Assembly: GCF_004187715.1 (NCBI RefSeq)
Contig: NZ_QZWF01000001.1
Span: forward strand, 248,001 to 312,000
Source of the DNA: Streptomyces sp. F001
Lineage (GTDB): Bacteria > Actinomycetota > Actinomycetes > Streptomycetales > Streptomycetaceae
Direction: 5' to 3'
Length of the DNA: 64,000 bases
In this document: positions 48,710 through 57,804 of the stretch, piece by piece
How positions within the stretch are numbered: position 1 is the stretch's first letter
Layout of the letters: every line of letters starts with the position of its first letter
Made by a program: the position numbers and the translations under genes
The notes under the pieces: model-generated
What the model was told of the DNA's origin: nothing
What the model saw: the letters and a program-made list of their open reading frames with translations, nothing else
Database searches by the model: none

Positions 48710-49540
48710 GTGAATGCACCGGGGGACATGATCGACGGACGTTTCGAGTTGCTCCAGCGGCTCGGCAGCGGAGGAATGGGCACGGTGTGGCGGGCCCGGG
48801 ACACCGTGCTGCAGCGCGAAGTCGCCCTCAAGGCCGTGCGCCCGGATGCGGAGGCCTCGCCTGCCGTACGTGAGCGGGTCATGCGCGAGGCGAGGGCACT
48901 GGCGCGGCTCAGCAACCCCCATGTGGTGACGGTCCATCAGATCATCGAGGCGGACCCCCACCCGTGGATCGTGATGGAGCTGGTCCCCGGCAGCTCGCTC
49001 CAACAGCGGGTGGACGACGGCCCGTTGAGCCCGGTGGAGGCGGCGCGCCTCGGCCGCCAGGTGCTGGCCGGTCTGCGCGCCGCGCATGCGACGGGCATCC
49101 AGCACCGGGACGTCAAGCCCGCGAACATCCTGCTCCGCCCCGACGGCACCGCCGTCCTCACCGACTTCGGCATCGCCGCCCTCCAGGGCGCGACCGCGCT
49201 GACGGCCACGGGCGAACTCGTCGGCTCACCCGAGTACATGGCCCCCGAACGGCTCCGCGGGCGCGACGACGACCCGGCGTCCGACCTGTGGTCCCTCGGG
49301 CTGCTCCTGTACGTGTGCGTGGAGGGGGTGAGTCCGCTGCGCCGCGCGACGACGCTCGCCACCCTGGCCGCGGTTCTCGAGGACCCCGTTCCCCCGCCCG
49401 TGCGCTCCGGGCCGCTCGCCCCCGTCCTGCAGTCCCTCCTCGTGCGTGACCCGGCGGCACGCCCCGGCGCCGAGCAGCTGGACGCGCTGTTGGCGCAGGT
49501 CGAGTCCGGCACCGCACCGCCGTGGGCCAGCCGACTCTGA
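48710..49540 (+). CDS. Ser/Thr protein kinase (kinase domain)
   Basis: GTG at 48710 (or ATG 48728) gives NAPGDMIDGRFELLQRLGSG, GMGTVWRARDTVLQREVALK AV (Gly loop and ATP Lys). Catalytic loop GIQHRDVKPANILLRPDG, metal loop AVLTDFGIAAL, activation segment ELVGSPEYMAPERLRG and SDLWSLGLLLYVCVEGVSPL complete a Pkn-type Hanks kinase. The frame stops at 49540 after ESGTAPPWASRL. The Pro-rich linker, membrane segment and extracytoplasmic domain expected next are present directly downstream but in other frames. I therefore suspect one or two indels near 49540-49630, with a full protein ending at 50208. Confidence 0.88.
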   Translation: MNAPGDMIDGRFELLQRLGSGGMGTVWRARDTVLQREVALKAVRPDAEASPAVRERVMREARALARLSNPHVVTVHQIIEADPHPWIVMELVPGSSLQQRVDDGPLSPVEAARLGRQVLAGLRAAHATGIQHRDVKPANILLRPDGTAVLTDFGIAALQGATALTATGELVGSPEYMAPERLRGRDDDPASDLWSLGLLLYVCVEGVSPLRRATTLATLAAVLEDPVPPPVRSGPLAPVLQSLLVRDPAARPGAEQLDALLAQVESGTAPPWASRL

Positions 49541-50208
49541 CGACTCTGACAGCGGCACCGTGCCGCCGCCGGCCCCGGCCGCGACGCCCACACGAGCACC
49601 CCCACCCGGGCCCCGCCCGCCGCCGTACACCCGTCCTCGTCGCCGTGGCCGCCGTCCTGGCCGTCGGCGCGGCCACCGCGCTCGCGCTCACCCTGCACGC
49701 CCCCGGGGACGAGAAGAAGGACGAGACGACCGCCGGTGCCGTCGGCGCAGCGGGCGGCTCCGCGACGAGCACGTCGTCCGCACCGACCGCCCGCACGACG
49801 CCCCCGAGCCCGACGCCGAAGCGGACTCCGACGCCCACACCGACCGGTCCCGAGGCCTCCCCCACCCCGGTCGGCGACGGCCGCTGGATCGCCCAGCTGT
49901 ACTCCGAACCGCTGTCCGCAGGCACCGCGGCCCGCGACCGGCGCCTCGCCCGGATCCGCGAGTCCGTGCCCGAGGCCGGCTTCGTGCGCAGTGACGACTA
50001 CGCCTCCCTCCGCCCGGGCTACTGGGTGTTCTACGCCCCGGGCCCGTTCGCCGACGGCCGCGCGGCACTCGCCTTCTGCGCCGAGCGCGGGCGAACGACG
50101 GTGAACGGCTGCATCGGCCGCTATCTGAGCACCAGTCCGACCGATTTCGTTCTCCAGTGCCGCCCACCGGCAGCGAACCCCACGGGCCGCTGCACCCGCG
50201 ACAGATAG
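49541..50208 (+). CDS. membrane and extracytoplasmic part of the Ser/Thr kinase (out of frame) or separate gene
   Basis: A Pro-rich linker (SGTVPPPAPAATPTRAPPPG) is followed in another frame by a membrane segment (TPVLVAVAAVLAVGAATALA). A Thr/Pro-rich spacer and a C-terminal domain come next: GRWIAQLYSEPLSAGTAARD, ESVPEAGFVRSDDYASLRPG, YWVFYAPGPFADGRAALAFC, with Cys pairs in FCAERGRTTVNGCIGRYL, ending CTRDR at 50208. The C-terminal part is SPOR-like in pattern, a type of domain that binds peptidoglycan. No start codon with a ribosome site is visible after 49540, which favours a frameshifted continuation of the kinase. Confidence 0.6.
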
Positions 50209-50227
50209 GCGCCGGACGGCTCAGGCC

Positions 50228-51052
50228 TCACTTCTGCCGGGCGTCAGCGGGATCCCAGCCCTGATGGGGCACCGAGGCGAGCAGACGCCGGGTGTACGTG
50301 TGCTCGGGGGCGCTCAGCACCTGCCCGGTCGGGCCCTGTTCGACCACGACGCCCCGGCGCATCACCACGGTCTCGTCGGTGATGTGGTGGACAACGGCCA
50401 GGTCGTGGCTGACGAAGACGAGGGCGACACCGGTGTCGCGCCTGATCTCGCCGAGGAGTTGGAGGATCTGGGCCTGGATCGACACGTCGAGTGCCGCGAC
50501 CGCTTCGTCGAGGACCAGGATCCGCGGTTCGACCGCGAGGGCCCGCGCGATGGCCAGCCGCTGCCGCTGGCCGCCCGACAGCGCGTGCGGCTTGGCGTCC
50601 GCCTCGCGGGGGCCGAGGCCGACTTGGTCGAGCAGCGCGGTGATGTGCGTGTCCGTCGAGGTGTGGCCGTGCAGCCGGAGGGCGATACGCAGGCACTGGC
50701 GGGCCGTCAGCCGGGGGTCGAGGGAGACGTAGGGATCCTGGAAGACCATCTGGATCTCGCGGGCTCTGGCCAGCCGGTCACCGCGGATGCGTCGCCCTCG
50801 GCCGGGCGTGCGGTCCCTGCCGTTCACCGTGATCGTGCCCGAGTCGGGCCGGGTCAGCCCGACGAGCATGCGGGCGACGGTGCTCTTGCCCGACCCGGAC
50901 TCGCCCACGATGCCGACCGATCCGCCGCGGGGAACGGTGAAGGACACCTGGTCGGCGGCGGTCAGCCGGTTGCCGCCCGGCAGCCGGTAGGTCTTGCGCA
51001 CGGCGTCGACGACCAGCAGCGGTGCGGGCGGAGGCGTGGAAACGTCGTTCAC
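50228..51052 (-). CDS. peptide ABC transporter ATPase (DppF/OppF type)
   Basis: ATG at 51052 overlaps the previous ATPase stop (ATGA). Motifs: VDAVRKTYRLPGGNRLTAAD, Walker A GIVGESGSGKSTVARMLVGL, Q-loop IQMVFQDPYVSLDPRLTARQ, signature HALSGGQRQRLAIARALAVE, Walker B ILVLDEAVAALDVSIQA (Ala replaces the usual Pro after the catalytic Glu) and H-loop VFVSHDLAVVHHITDETVVM. 274 residues, ending at 50228, twenty bases from the convergent kinase locus end. Last gene of a leftward operon: C45 hydrolase, binding protein, two permeases, two ATPases. Confidence 0.93.
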   Translation of the reverse strand: MNDVSTPPPAPLLVVDAVRKTYRLPGGNRLTAADQVSFTVPRGGSVGIVGESGSGKSTVARMLVGLTRPDSGTITVNGRDRTPGRGRRIRGDRLARAREIQMVFQDPYVSLDPRLTARQCLRIALRLHGHTSTDTHITALLDQVGLGPREADAKPHALSGGQRQRLAIARALAVEPRILVLDEAVAALDVSIQAQILQLLGEIRRDTGVALVFVSHDLAVVHHITDETVVMRRGVVVEQGPTGQVLSAPEHTYTRRLLASVPHQGWDPADARQK

Positions 51053-52080
51053 CGTGTACTCCCGGTGGGCTGCGCGGCGGGGCGCGCGGACGGATCGAGC
51101 GGGTCGGACTGAGCGGCGTACGGATCAGGCAGGTCGGGCAGGCGGCGGCACGCGGCCACGCCGCCGCCCGGGACCGGGAGCGGCTCCGGCTGCCATGTGT
51201 CGCAGGCCGGTTCGGCGTGTACGCACCGCGAGGCGAACGGGCAGCCGGTGAACGCGTCCGCGAGGGACGGCGGGCGGCCGGGGATCGGGGCCAGGGGCCG
51301 GGCCGAGTCGCCCAGTTCGGGTGAGCACGCCAACAGCCCGCGGGTGTAAGGGTGCCGGGCGTCGGAGAAGAGGCGATGTGCCTCCTGCTCCTCGACGACG
51401 CGGCCCGCGTACATGACGTACACGCGGTCGCAGTAGGCGGCGGCCAGATGCAGGTCGTGGGTGATGAACAGCAGCCCCAGGTCGCGCTGTTCGCGCAGCG
51501 AGCGCAGCAGGGCGAGGATGTCGGCCTGCGTGGTGACGTCCAGCGCGCTGGTGGCCTCGTCGGCCAGCAGCAGAGCCGGCTCGGCGGCGAGGGCGCCGGC
51601 GATGACGACGCGTTGCAGCATGCCGCCGGACAGTTCGTGGGGGTGCTGCCGGACATGTCGTTCGGGGTCCGGCAGGCCGACGGCGTCGAGGAGTTCGACC
51701 GCGCGGGTGCGGGCGGCGCGCTTGTCGGGGGAACCGGTCCGGGCGAGCCGTTCGACGAGGAAGTCCCCGATCCGGCGTACGGGATTGAGCGCGGAACGCG
51801 GGTCCTGGTGGACCATGGCGACCGTGCGGGCCCGGTGTGCGCGCAGCCGTGCGCCGGTCAGGGACAGGGCGTCGGTGCCGTCGACCAGGACGCGGCCGTC
51901 GGCCCGCGCATCGTCGGGGAGGATGTTCAGCACGGCCTTGGCGGTGGTGGACTTGCCGGAGCCGGACTCACCGACGAGGCCGACGACCTCTGAGCTGCGG
52001 ACCTGCAGGGACACGTCCGCGAGCAGGGGGCGGGCGGCGGCGGGCAGCAGCACGGTCAGGTTCTCGATGTCGAGCAGCAT
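51049..52080 (-). CDS. peptide ABC transporter ATPase (DppD/OppD type)
   Basis: ATG at 52080 gives MLLDIENLTVLLPAAARPLL. Walker A GLVGESGSGKSTTAKAVLNI, Q-loop VAMVHQDPRSALNPVRRIGD, signature HELSGGMLQRVVIAGALAAE, Walker B LLLADEATSALDVTTQ, H-loop LLFITHDLHLAAAYCDRVYV. The C-terminal oligopeptide-transporter extension carries CPFASRCVHAEPAC, the four-cysteine iron-sulfur motif typical of OppD/DppD proteins. 343 residues. It begins 6 bases after the permease stop. Confidence 0.93.
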   Translation of the reverse strand: MLLDIENLTVLLPAAARPLLADVSLQVRSSEVVGLVGESGSGKSTTAKAVLNILPDDARADGRVLVDGTDALSLTGARLRAHRARTVAMVHQDPRSALNPVRRIGDFLVERLARTGSPDKRAARTRAVELLDAVGLPDPERHVRQHPHELSGGMLQRVVIAGALAAEPALLLADEATSALDVTTQADILALLRSLREQRDLGLLFITHDLHLAAAYCDRVYVMYAGRVVEEQEAHRLFSDARHPYTRGLLACSPELGDSARPLAPIPGRPPSLADAFTGCPFASRCVHAEPACDTWQPEPLPVPGGGVAACRRLPDLPDPYAAQSDPLDPSARPAAQPTGSTR

Positions 52081-52086
52081 GGCGGG

Positions 52087-52938
52087 CTACCTCCTGGCGC
52101 CGAGCCGGTCGGCGGCCCAGACGCCGACCACGTTGAAGGCCACCACGACGGCGGCGATGGCGGTGCCCGGCACGAGTGCGGGGAGCAGGGCACCCTGGAC
52201 GATCGCGGCCTGCCCCTCCTGCACCATGAGCCCCCAGTCGGAGCTGGGCGGCTGGGCGCCGAAGCCGAGGTAGCTGAGGGTGGCGAGGCTCATCAGGGAC
52301 TCGCCGAACAGGACCACCAGGTAGCCGGTGATCGAGCGGGCGAGGTTGGGCACCAGGTGGGCCACGCAGATGCGGGTGCCGCTCATGCCCTGGACGCGGT
52401 AGGCGTCGATGTAGGACTTGGACCGTTCGGCCAGGGCGACGCTGCGGGTGTACTTCGCGATCGTCGGCGCGAAGGCCAGCCCGAGCGCGATCACGGACGT
52501 CGTCATGCCGGTGCCGAACACGGCGATGACCAGGACGACGAACAGCAGGCCCGGGAAGGCGTACATCACGTCGGTGATCCGGGAGACGAAGGTGTCCACC
52601 CAGCCCCCGCGCCAGGCCGCGACCGTGCCGAGAGTGACGCCGAGAACAGCCGCGAGCAGGAGCAGCAGAAGCGGCGCGATCAGGCTCGTGCGGGCCCCGT
52701 AGAGCACGCGGGAGAGCAGGTCCTGCCCGGAGGCGTCCGTGCCGAGGGGGTGGGCGCCGGTCGTGCCGGCCAGGGACGACGACAGGTCGACGGCGTCCGG
52801 CGCGTACGGCGCGAGCAGGGGGGCGAAGAGGGCGGCGAGCACCACGAGCCCGAGGAAGGCGCCGGCGACGGTCACACCCCAGGGACGGCGCGGGTGCCGG
52901 CGGGTGGGGAGGAGGGCGCCGGCGGAGACGGCTGTCAT
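52087..52938 (-). CDS. peptide ABC transporter permease (DppC/OppC type)
   Basis: ATG at 52938 overlaps the upstream permease stop (ATGA). MTAVSAGALLPTRRHPRRPW, GVTVAGAFLGLVVLAALFAP (membrane segment 1), GAHPLGTDASGQDLLSRVLY (DppC loop), LIAPLLLLLLAAVLGVTLGT, MYAFPGLLFVVLVIAVFGTG, DAYRVQGMSGTRICVAHLVP (ATPase-contact helix) and SLATLSYLGFGAQPPSSDWG. 283 residues, six membrane segments, ending at 52087. Confidence 0.93.
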   Translation of the reverse strand: MTAVSAGALLPTRRHPRRPWGVTVAGAFLGLVVLAALFAPLLAPYAPDAVDLSSSLAGTTGAHPLGTDASGQDLLSRVLYGARTSLIAPLLLLLLAAVLGVTLGTVAAWRGGWVDTFVSRITDVMYAFPGLLFVVLVIAVFGTGMTTSVIALGLAFAPTIAKYTRSVALAERSKSYIDAYRVQGMSGTRICVAHLVPNLARSITGYLVVLFGESLMSLATLSYLGFGAQPPSSDWGLMVQEGQAAIVQGALLPALVPGTAIAAVVVAFNVVGVWAADRLGARR

Positions 52939-53888
52939 ACGGGGCTCCTCATGGCTTTGAGGCGCGGGTCGAGCAGGGGATGCACGAGGTCCACGACGGT
53001 GGTGACGACGATGTACGAGGTGACCATCAGCAGCAGGACCGCCTGGGCGACCGGGAAGTCGTGACCGTTGATGGCGCCGACGAGCAGGGAGCCGATGCCG
53101 CTGATCCCGAAGACGGTCTCGATGGCGACGGTGCCGGCGAGCATGCCCGCGGTGACCAGACCGCACATGGTGACGATCGGGCCCAGGGCGTTGCGCAGGA
53201 CGTGCCGGCGGATGATCTCCCGTTCGGGCAGTCCGGCGGCCCGGGCCACCGCCACGTGCTCGGCGGTGCCTGCGTCCACCATGGCCTGCCGGGTGACCCG
53301 GCTGATGACGGCGAGCGCGCCGAGCGCCATGGCCACTGCGGGCAGGGTGAGGTGGTGCAGGGTGCCGGCGAGGCCCTCGCCGCTGCCCGTCACAGGGAAC
53401 CAGCCGAGTTCGACGCCGAAGAGGGCGACCAGGGCGATGCCGCCGACGAAGGACGGCACGGACGCGGCGAGTGTGGTGCCGCCGACCACGGCCGAGTCGA
53501 CCCAGCTGCCGCGCCGGACGGCGGCGAGCACTCCGGCCCCCACGCCCAGCACGACGAACAGGACCGTGGCGTAGCCGACGAGGGCGAGCGTGGTGGGGAA
53601 CCGCGCCGCCAGCAGGTCGGTGACCTGGTCGCTGTACTGGAAGGAGCGGCCGAGGTCGAGGTGCAGGCAGTCCCAGAGCCAGCGGCCGTACTGGACGACC
53701 AGGGGCTCGTCGAGGTGGTACTGCTCCCGGACCGTGGCCAGCCGCTCCGGGGTGAGCTTGTCACGTCCTCCGGCCAGGAAGACGGCGGGGTCGCCGGGGG
53801 CCGCGTACACGGCGGCGAAGATCACGAAGGAGGCCGCCAGCAGGGTGGCCACCAGTCCCGCGATCCGCCGTCCAAGGGCGACGATCAT
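52935..53888 (-). CDS. peptide ABC transporter permease (DppB/OppB type)
   Basis: ATG at 53888 gives MIVALGRRIAGLVATLLAAS FVIFAAVYAAPGDPAV. Then REQYHLDEPLVVQYGRWLWD, LHLDLGRSFQYSDQVTDLLA, LVGYATVLFVVLGVGAGVLA, VARAAGLPEREIIRRHVLRN (ATPase-contact) and IETVFGISGIGSLLVGAING, the full DppB pattern. 317 residues. It begins 6 bases after the binding-protein stop. Confidence 0.93.
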   Translation of the reverse strand: MIVALGRRIAGLVATLLAASFVIFAAVYAAPGDPAVFLAGGRDKLTPERLATVREQYHLDEPLVVQYGRWLWDCLHLDLGRSFQYSDQVTDLLAARFPTTLALVGYATVLFVVLGVGAGVLAAVRRGSWVDSAVVGGTTLAASVPSFVGGIALVALFGVELGWFPVTGSGEGLAGTLHHLTLPAVAMALGALAVISRVTRQAMVDAGTAEHVAVARAAGLPEREIIRRHVLRNALGPIVTMCGLVTAGMLAGTVAIETVFGISGIGSLLVGAINGHDFPVAQAVLLLMVTSYIVVTTVVDLVHPLLDPRLKAMRSPV

Positions 53889-53894
53889 GGTTGC

Positions 53895-55538
53895 TCAGCC
53901 CTTCTTCGCGCCGAGCCGGGCGGCCCAGGGCGAGTAGAGGTACGCCATCGAGGCGGGCGGGCCGGTGAGCTCGTCGTTCAGGACGAGGACGGCCGGCATC
54001 TGGGCGACGGGGATCCACACCGCGGCCTCGCTGAACTGCCGCTGGGCGTCGACGACGAGGGCGGCGCGCTTGCTGTCGTCGATCGTGCGCAGGGCCTCTT
54101 CGATCTTGCGGTCGTAGTCCGGGCTGCTGAAGCCGACCCAGTTGTTGGAGTTGTCGGACACGCCGTTGTCGTAGAAGCCGGCCGGGTCGCTCTTGGAGAT
54201 GTACCAGTCGGCGACCAGGACGTCGATGTCGGCGCGGGCTTCCTGGTCGCCGTAGAACTCTCCGTACGTGGCGGACGGGACCGTCTTGATCTGCGCCTTG
54301 AGGCCGATCTGTGTGAGGGCGGCGCGTACGGCGTTGGCGATGACGAGGCGGCCCTGGGTGCTGTCGGTGCCGATCACGATGGGGGTGTCGGGCGCGGACT
54401 TGGCGTTCTTGACGAGTTCCTTCGCCTTGGCCAGGTCGTCCGCGTCGGGTGTGGCGGGGGCGCCGGTGAGCTGCTTCTGGGCGGCTTCGAAGGTGGCCTT
54501 CTCGTAGCCCCAGGCTCCGGAGCCGACGGGCGTGGCCCACGGCTGAACGAGTCCGCCGTACCCGGACTTCGCGATGCCCTCACGGTCGAGGGCCAGGGAC
54601 AGCGCCCTGCGGATGCCGGGGTCGGCCAGTCCGCCGCGCTCGGTGGGGATGAGGGCGAGGGCGGCGGTGCTCGGACCGTAGTGCTGGTCGAGGCCGGACC
54701 TGCCGCGCAGGGCGGCGGCCGTGGAGACGGTGTCGAGGTAGGCGCCGTCGGCGGCCCCGGTGCTCAGCGCGTTGACCGTCGCGCTGTCCGCGGCCCAGCG
54801 GAAGACGACCTTCTCGGTCAGGGGCTGCTCGCCCCAGTAGTCGTCGTAGCGGGTGATGGTGATCGAGTCGCCGGACTTCCAGCCGGTCAGTTCGTACGGT
54901 CCCGAGCAGGCGTCGCCCTGGCCGGGTGTGCCGAAGTCCTCGCCCGCCTTCTCGACCTGCTCGCGGTTGTAGACGAGCCCGGCGTCGCCCGCGAGGGCCT
55001 TGGTGAACAGGGCGTCGGGCTGCTTGAACGCGATGGTGATCTCACGGTCGCCGGTCTTGGTCATCCGGCTGACGTTCGTGAACTCGTCGGACTGTTCCAT
55101 CTCCGGCTCGGCGTGGCGCCGCAGGCTGTAGAGGACGTCGTCGGCGGTCATCGCGGACCCGTCGTGGAAGGTGACACCGTCGCGCAGCGTCAGTACGAGG
55201 GTCTTCGCGTCGGGCCGGATCTCCTTCTCGACGAGGGAGGGACGCACGGACATGTCGGGCTGGAGCTGATAGAGGCGTTCACAGACGTTGCCGAGGACGG
55301 TGCGTCCGGCGCTGCCGCCCTGGGTGTCGAGGTCCAGGGACTCGGGCTCGTCCTCGAGGAGCCAGTTCACCGAGTCGACGGTGCCGGTGGCTTCGACGGT
55401 GGTCGGGGTGAGCTTCAGCTTCGAGATGTCGACGTTCGCGGTGCCCTGGGAGGAACCGGTGTCGGCGCCGCTGCACGCGGCGGTCAGGGTCATCACCCCG
55501 ACGAGACCGACGGCGGTGATACAGGACGTGAGTTTCAT
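53895..55538 (-). CDS. peptide-type solute-binding lipoprotein (SBP_bac_5)
   Basis: ATG at 55538 gives MKLTSCITAVGLVGVMTLTA ACSGAD: Sec signal with lipobox (LTAAC). Mature motifs: WLLEDEPESLDLDTQGGSAG, NVCERLYQLQPDMSVRPSLV, LTLRDGVTFHDGSAMTADDV, LYSLRRHAEPEMEQSDEFTN, ACSGPYELTGWKSGDSITIT, RYDDYWGEQPLTEKVVFRWA, GLADPGIRRALSLALDREGI and DIDVLVADWYISKSDPAGFY. 547 residues. It captures a peptide-like ligand outside the cell. It follows the C45 hydrolase gene by 71 bases on the same strand. Confidence 0.93.
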   Translation of the reverse strand: MKLTSCITAVGLVGVMTLTAACSGADTGSSQGTANVDISKLKLTPTTVEATGTVDSVNWLLEDEPESLDLDTQGGSAGRTVLGNVCERLYQLQPDMSVRPSLVEKEIRPDAKTLVLTLRDGVTFHDGSAMTADDVLYSLRRHAEPEMEQSDEFTNVSRMTKTGDREITIAFKQPDALFTKALAGDAGLVYNREQVEKAGEDFGTPGQGDACSGPYELTGWKSGDSITITRYDDYWGEQPLTEKVVFRWAADSATVNALSTGAADGAYLDTVSTAAALRGRSGLDQHYGPSTAALALIPTERGGLADPGIRRALSLALDREGIAKSGYGGLVQPWATPVGSGAWGYEKATFEAAQKQLTGAPATPDADDLAKAKELVKNAKSAPDTPIVIGTDSTQGRLVIANAVRAALTQIGLKAQIKTVPSATYGEFYGDQEARADIDVLVADWYISKSDPAGFYDNGVSDNSNNWVGFSSPDYDRKIEEALRTIDDSKRAALVVDAQRQFSEAAVWIPVAQMPAVLVLNDELTGPPASMAYLYSPWAARLGAKKG

Positions 55539-55609
55539 GGCGGGGCTCCTGAGCGGGGCGGGCTGAGGGGGCGGGGAGCTTCGCAATGTGGGGGGTGCGG
55601 AAGAGCGGA

Positions 55610-56776
55610 TCAGTTCGGTGCGTGGGGGCCGTCGTAGAGGTTCCAGGGCAGGTGCTGGTACTCGCGGTCGCAGGGGGTGCCGGCCGTGACGTGGTAGTCG
55701 CCCGCGGTCAGGTCCACACAGGAGGACACCAGCGTGGTCCAGTGCCTGAGCTCGGGCATGCGCGGGTCGGCGTGGGTGCACAGCGACTCGGGGAATCCGA
55801 GGTGGTCCGACATCGCCTGCTTGATCAGCTTGCGGGACTCGTCCGGGCCGGTGGCCTCGCGCAGCAGGCGCAGGCCCTCCTCGGCGCGCGGGACTCGGAC
55901 GAGGGAGTCGGGGGACAGCGGCCGGTAGTCCGCGGCGAGGGCGGCCGGGACGCCCGCCTGGTAGTGGTTGCCGTGCACGAGGAGGCCGTCGGCCGGGTAC
56001 ATCCAGCCGTGGCCGGCCGGGGTGGTCTCGATGTCGACGGCGAAGCCCTCACGGCAGGTCAGCAGGGCGTTGCTGGCGATGTGGGCGCGGGTGCGGTTCA
56101 GCACGTCCAGTGCATCGGTGATGGACGACTGGTCCAGGACACTGCGCCGGATCACGGTCTGCGGCAGCCCGACGGCGTCGTCGAAGCGTCCGCCGAGGCC
56201 GTTGGCGTTGAGGGCGATGCCCGCGGAGTTGGCGCCCTGGCGGCCGATCTGCCCGGCCTCCACCTGCATGATCACGGTGGGCTTCGGCGGCTGGACGATC
56301 CGGAGCATGACGACGGTGTCGGCGACGCCGGCCCGCCAGTCCCAGTTCTGTCCCGCCCAGACGTGGCCGTCGCCGCTCGCCGGGCCGTACGCGGCGAACG
56401 AGGTGCAGCCCTCGGCGGGCTCCTCGACCGGTCCGTCCGATCCGCTGGTACGGCCCTCCCGCATCCGCGCGAAGGAGTCGTCGTAGATGACCTCGCCGCG
56501 TGCGTTCAGCGCGAGCACGTCGAGCAGGTGCACGCCGGCACCGTCGGCGATGCCCTGCATCTCCTCCAGCAGGTGGGGTGCGTAGTCACGGACGGGCTCC
56601 AGCCAGCGGGCGGCCCGCGCGGTGACCTGCTCCCAGGTCAGGCCGGAGGACGCCCCGAAGGCTTCCGCGTAGTAGCGGAGGGCGGCGTCCAGCTGGGGGG
56701 CCACGGCCTCTCCGTACTGCCGGCCCCTCTGGGACGGCGTCCCGGAGATGTCAATGACCGGAAGGCTGCGTTTCAT
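55610..56776 (-). CDS. C45-family autoproteolytic hydrolase/acyltransferase (penicillin acyltransferase-like)
   Basis: ATG at 56776 with gagagg nearby gives MKRSLPVIDISGTPSQRGRQ, YGEAVAPQL. LLEEMQGIADGAGVHLLDVL and LNARGEVIYDDSFARM precede the autocleavage site EEPAEGCTSFAAYGPASGDG, where the Gly-Cys bond is cut to free the catalytic N-terminal Cys of an Ntn hydrolase. Then HVWAGQNWDWRAGVADTVVM, GQIGRQGANSAGIALNANGL and HGNHYQAGVPAALAADYRPL. 388 residues. The family transfers or hydrolyses acyl groups on amino-acid amines. No signal peptide, so it likely acts on the ligand once the adjacent transporter has imported it. Confidence 0.88.
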   Translation of the reverse strand: MKRSLPVIDISGTPSQRGRQYGEAVAPQLDAALRYYAEAFGASSGLTWEQVTARAARWLEPVRDYAPHLLEEMQGIADGAGVHLLDVLALNARGEVIYDDSFARMREGRTSGSDGPVEEPAEGCTSFAAYGPASGDGHVWAGQNWDWRAGVADTVVMLRIVQPPKPTVIMQVEAGQIGRQGANSAGIALNANGLGGRFDDAVGLPQTVIRRSVLDQSSITDALDVLNRTRAHIASNALLTCREGFAVDIETTPAGHGWMYPADGLLVHGNHYQAGVPAALAADYRPLSPDSLVRVPRAEEGLRLLREATGPDESRKLIKQAMSDHLGFPESLCTHADPRMPELRHWTTLVSSCVDLTAGDYHVTAGTPCDREYQHLPWNLYDGPHAPN

Positions 56777-56812
56777 GGAGAGGCTCCTCGAAGGACCGAC
56801 GTGCTGTAACAT

Positions 56813-56842
56813 TCGTTTCAGGTGTTCATGTTCCTGGAACGA
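56813..56842. promoter_or_regulatory. inverted repeat, candidate RpiR operator
   Basis: TCGTTTCAGG (56813-56822) and CCTGGAACGA (56833-56842) are complementary at nine of ten positions around a 10-bp spacer. It lies in the 111-bp gap between the divergent C45-transporter operon and the rpiR-type gene, the expected site for a regulator of both. Binding is inferred. Confidence 0.55.
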
Positions 56843-56887
56843 GTTGTTCAGAGCGTAACGTCGATACCGCGGGAGTCAAGAGGCGTA

Positions 56888-57802
56888 ATGGAGATTTCAA
56901 AAACGGGCAGTGCGGCCCCCGGAGGACTCACCCGCCTGCGCGCCACCGTCCGCGACCTGTGGGACGAACTGTCCGCCTCCGAACGAACCGTCGCGCAGTA
57001 CCTGGTCAGCGCCCCGGTCGAGCAGGTGATGTTCGCCAGCACCCAGGAGCTCGGCACGGCCAGCGGCACCAGCAACGCGACCGTCGTACGCGCCCTCCAG
57101 CGGCTGGGATACGCCGGACTGCCCGCACTCAAGCGTGAGTTGGCGGCGGACTTCACCGCCGCCCAGGCCCCCGACGTGCGGCTCGCCCAGCGCATCGCGC
57201 ATGTCGGCAAGGACCTCGACAAGATCTGGAACGACGTTTTCGACGAGACCCAGGAGCGCATCGACCAGTGCCGACGACTGGCCGACGCCAAGGCCCTCGA
57301 ACGAGCGGTGACGGTACTGGCCGAGGCCCGCGAGGTGTTCTGCTATGGCGTGGCCGCCTGCGAACTCGCGGCCCGCCACCTCACCCGCTCCCTCGGCCGC
57401 ATCGGCCGCCGGGCCCGCTTCGTCGGCGCCACCGGCTTCGCCCTCGCCGACCCGCTGCTCGCCCTCGGCCAGGGCGACGCCGTCGTCATCTTCCAGCCGG
57501 GACGGCCCTTGTCCGAACTGACCGTTGTGGTCGAACGAGCCCGCTCGGTCGGCGCCAGGGTCGTCTTCGTCACCGACGAACTGAGCGATGCCTACGGGGA
57601 CCGCGTCGACTCGGTCCTCCTCGCCCCCTACACCCCCACCGGAACCACCAACGAATCACTGACCGGCCTCGTCATCGCGGACGTTCTCCTGCTCGCCCTC
57701 ACCACCCTCGACGAAACGTCCGCGGTCGAACACGCCCACCAGCTCGACGCCCTGCGCGGCCAACTCCTCGATCCGGGCGACCAGCGCGGCCGACGGGCCT
57801 GA
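56888..57802 (+). CDS. RpiR-family regulator with SIS domain
   Basis: ATG at 56888 (preferred; it follows gagtcaagaggcg) gives MEISKTGSAAPGGLTRLRAT. The helix-turn-helix is LSASERTVAQYLVSAPVEQV, TQELGTASGTSNATVVRALQ RLGYAGLPALK. The SIS domain has AREVFCYGVAACELAARHLT, RSLGRIGRRARFVGATGFAL, GDAVVIFQPGRPLSELTVVV and GARVVFVTDELSDAYGDRVD. 304 residues. RpiR proteins usually sense sugar phosphates, but some control peptide or cell-wall-fragment uptake. Divergent from the C45-peptide transporter operon, it is the likely regulator of that operon. Confidence 0.9.
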   Translation: MEISKTGSAAPGGLTRLRATVRDLWDELSASERTVAQYLVSAPVEQVMFASTQELGTASGTSNATVVRALQRLGYAGLPALKRELAADFTAAQAPDVRLAQRIAHVGKDLDKIWNDVFDETQERIDQCRRLADAKALERAVTVLAEAREVFCYGVAACELAARHLTRSLGRIGRRARFVGATGFALADPLLALGQGDAVVIFQPGRPLSELTVVVERARSVGARVVFVTDELSDAYGDRVDSVLLAPYTPTGTTNESLTGLVIADVLLLALTTLDETSAVEHAHQLDALRGQLLDPGDQRGRRA

Positions 57803-57804
57803 CC

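Noticed and set aside
52980-55637. 885-codon open frame on the plus strand
   Set aside because: It is the mirror of the permease and binding-protein genes on the other strand; long antisense frames are normal in very GC-rich codon-biased DNA. No family motif or ribosome site.
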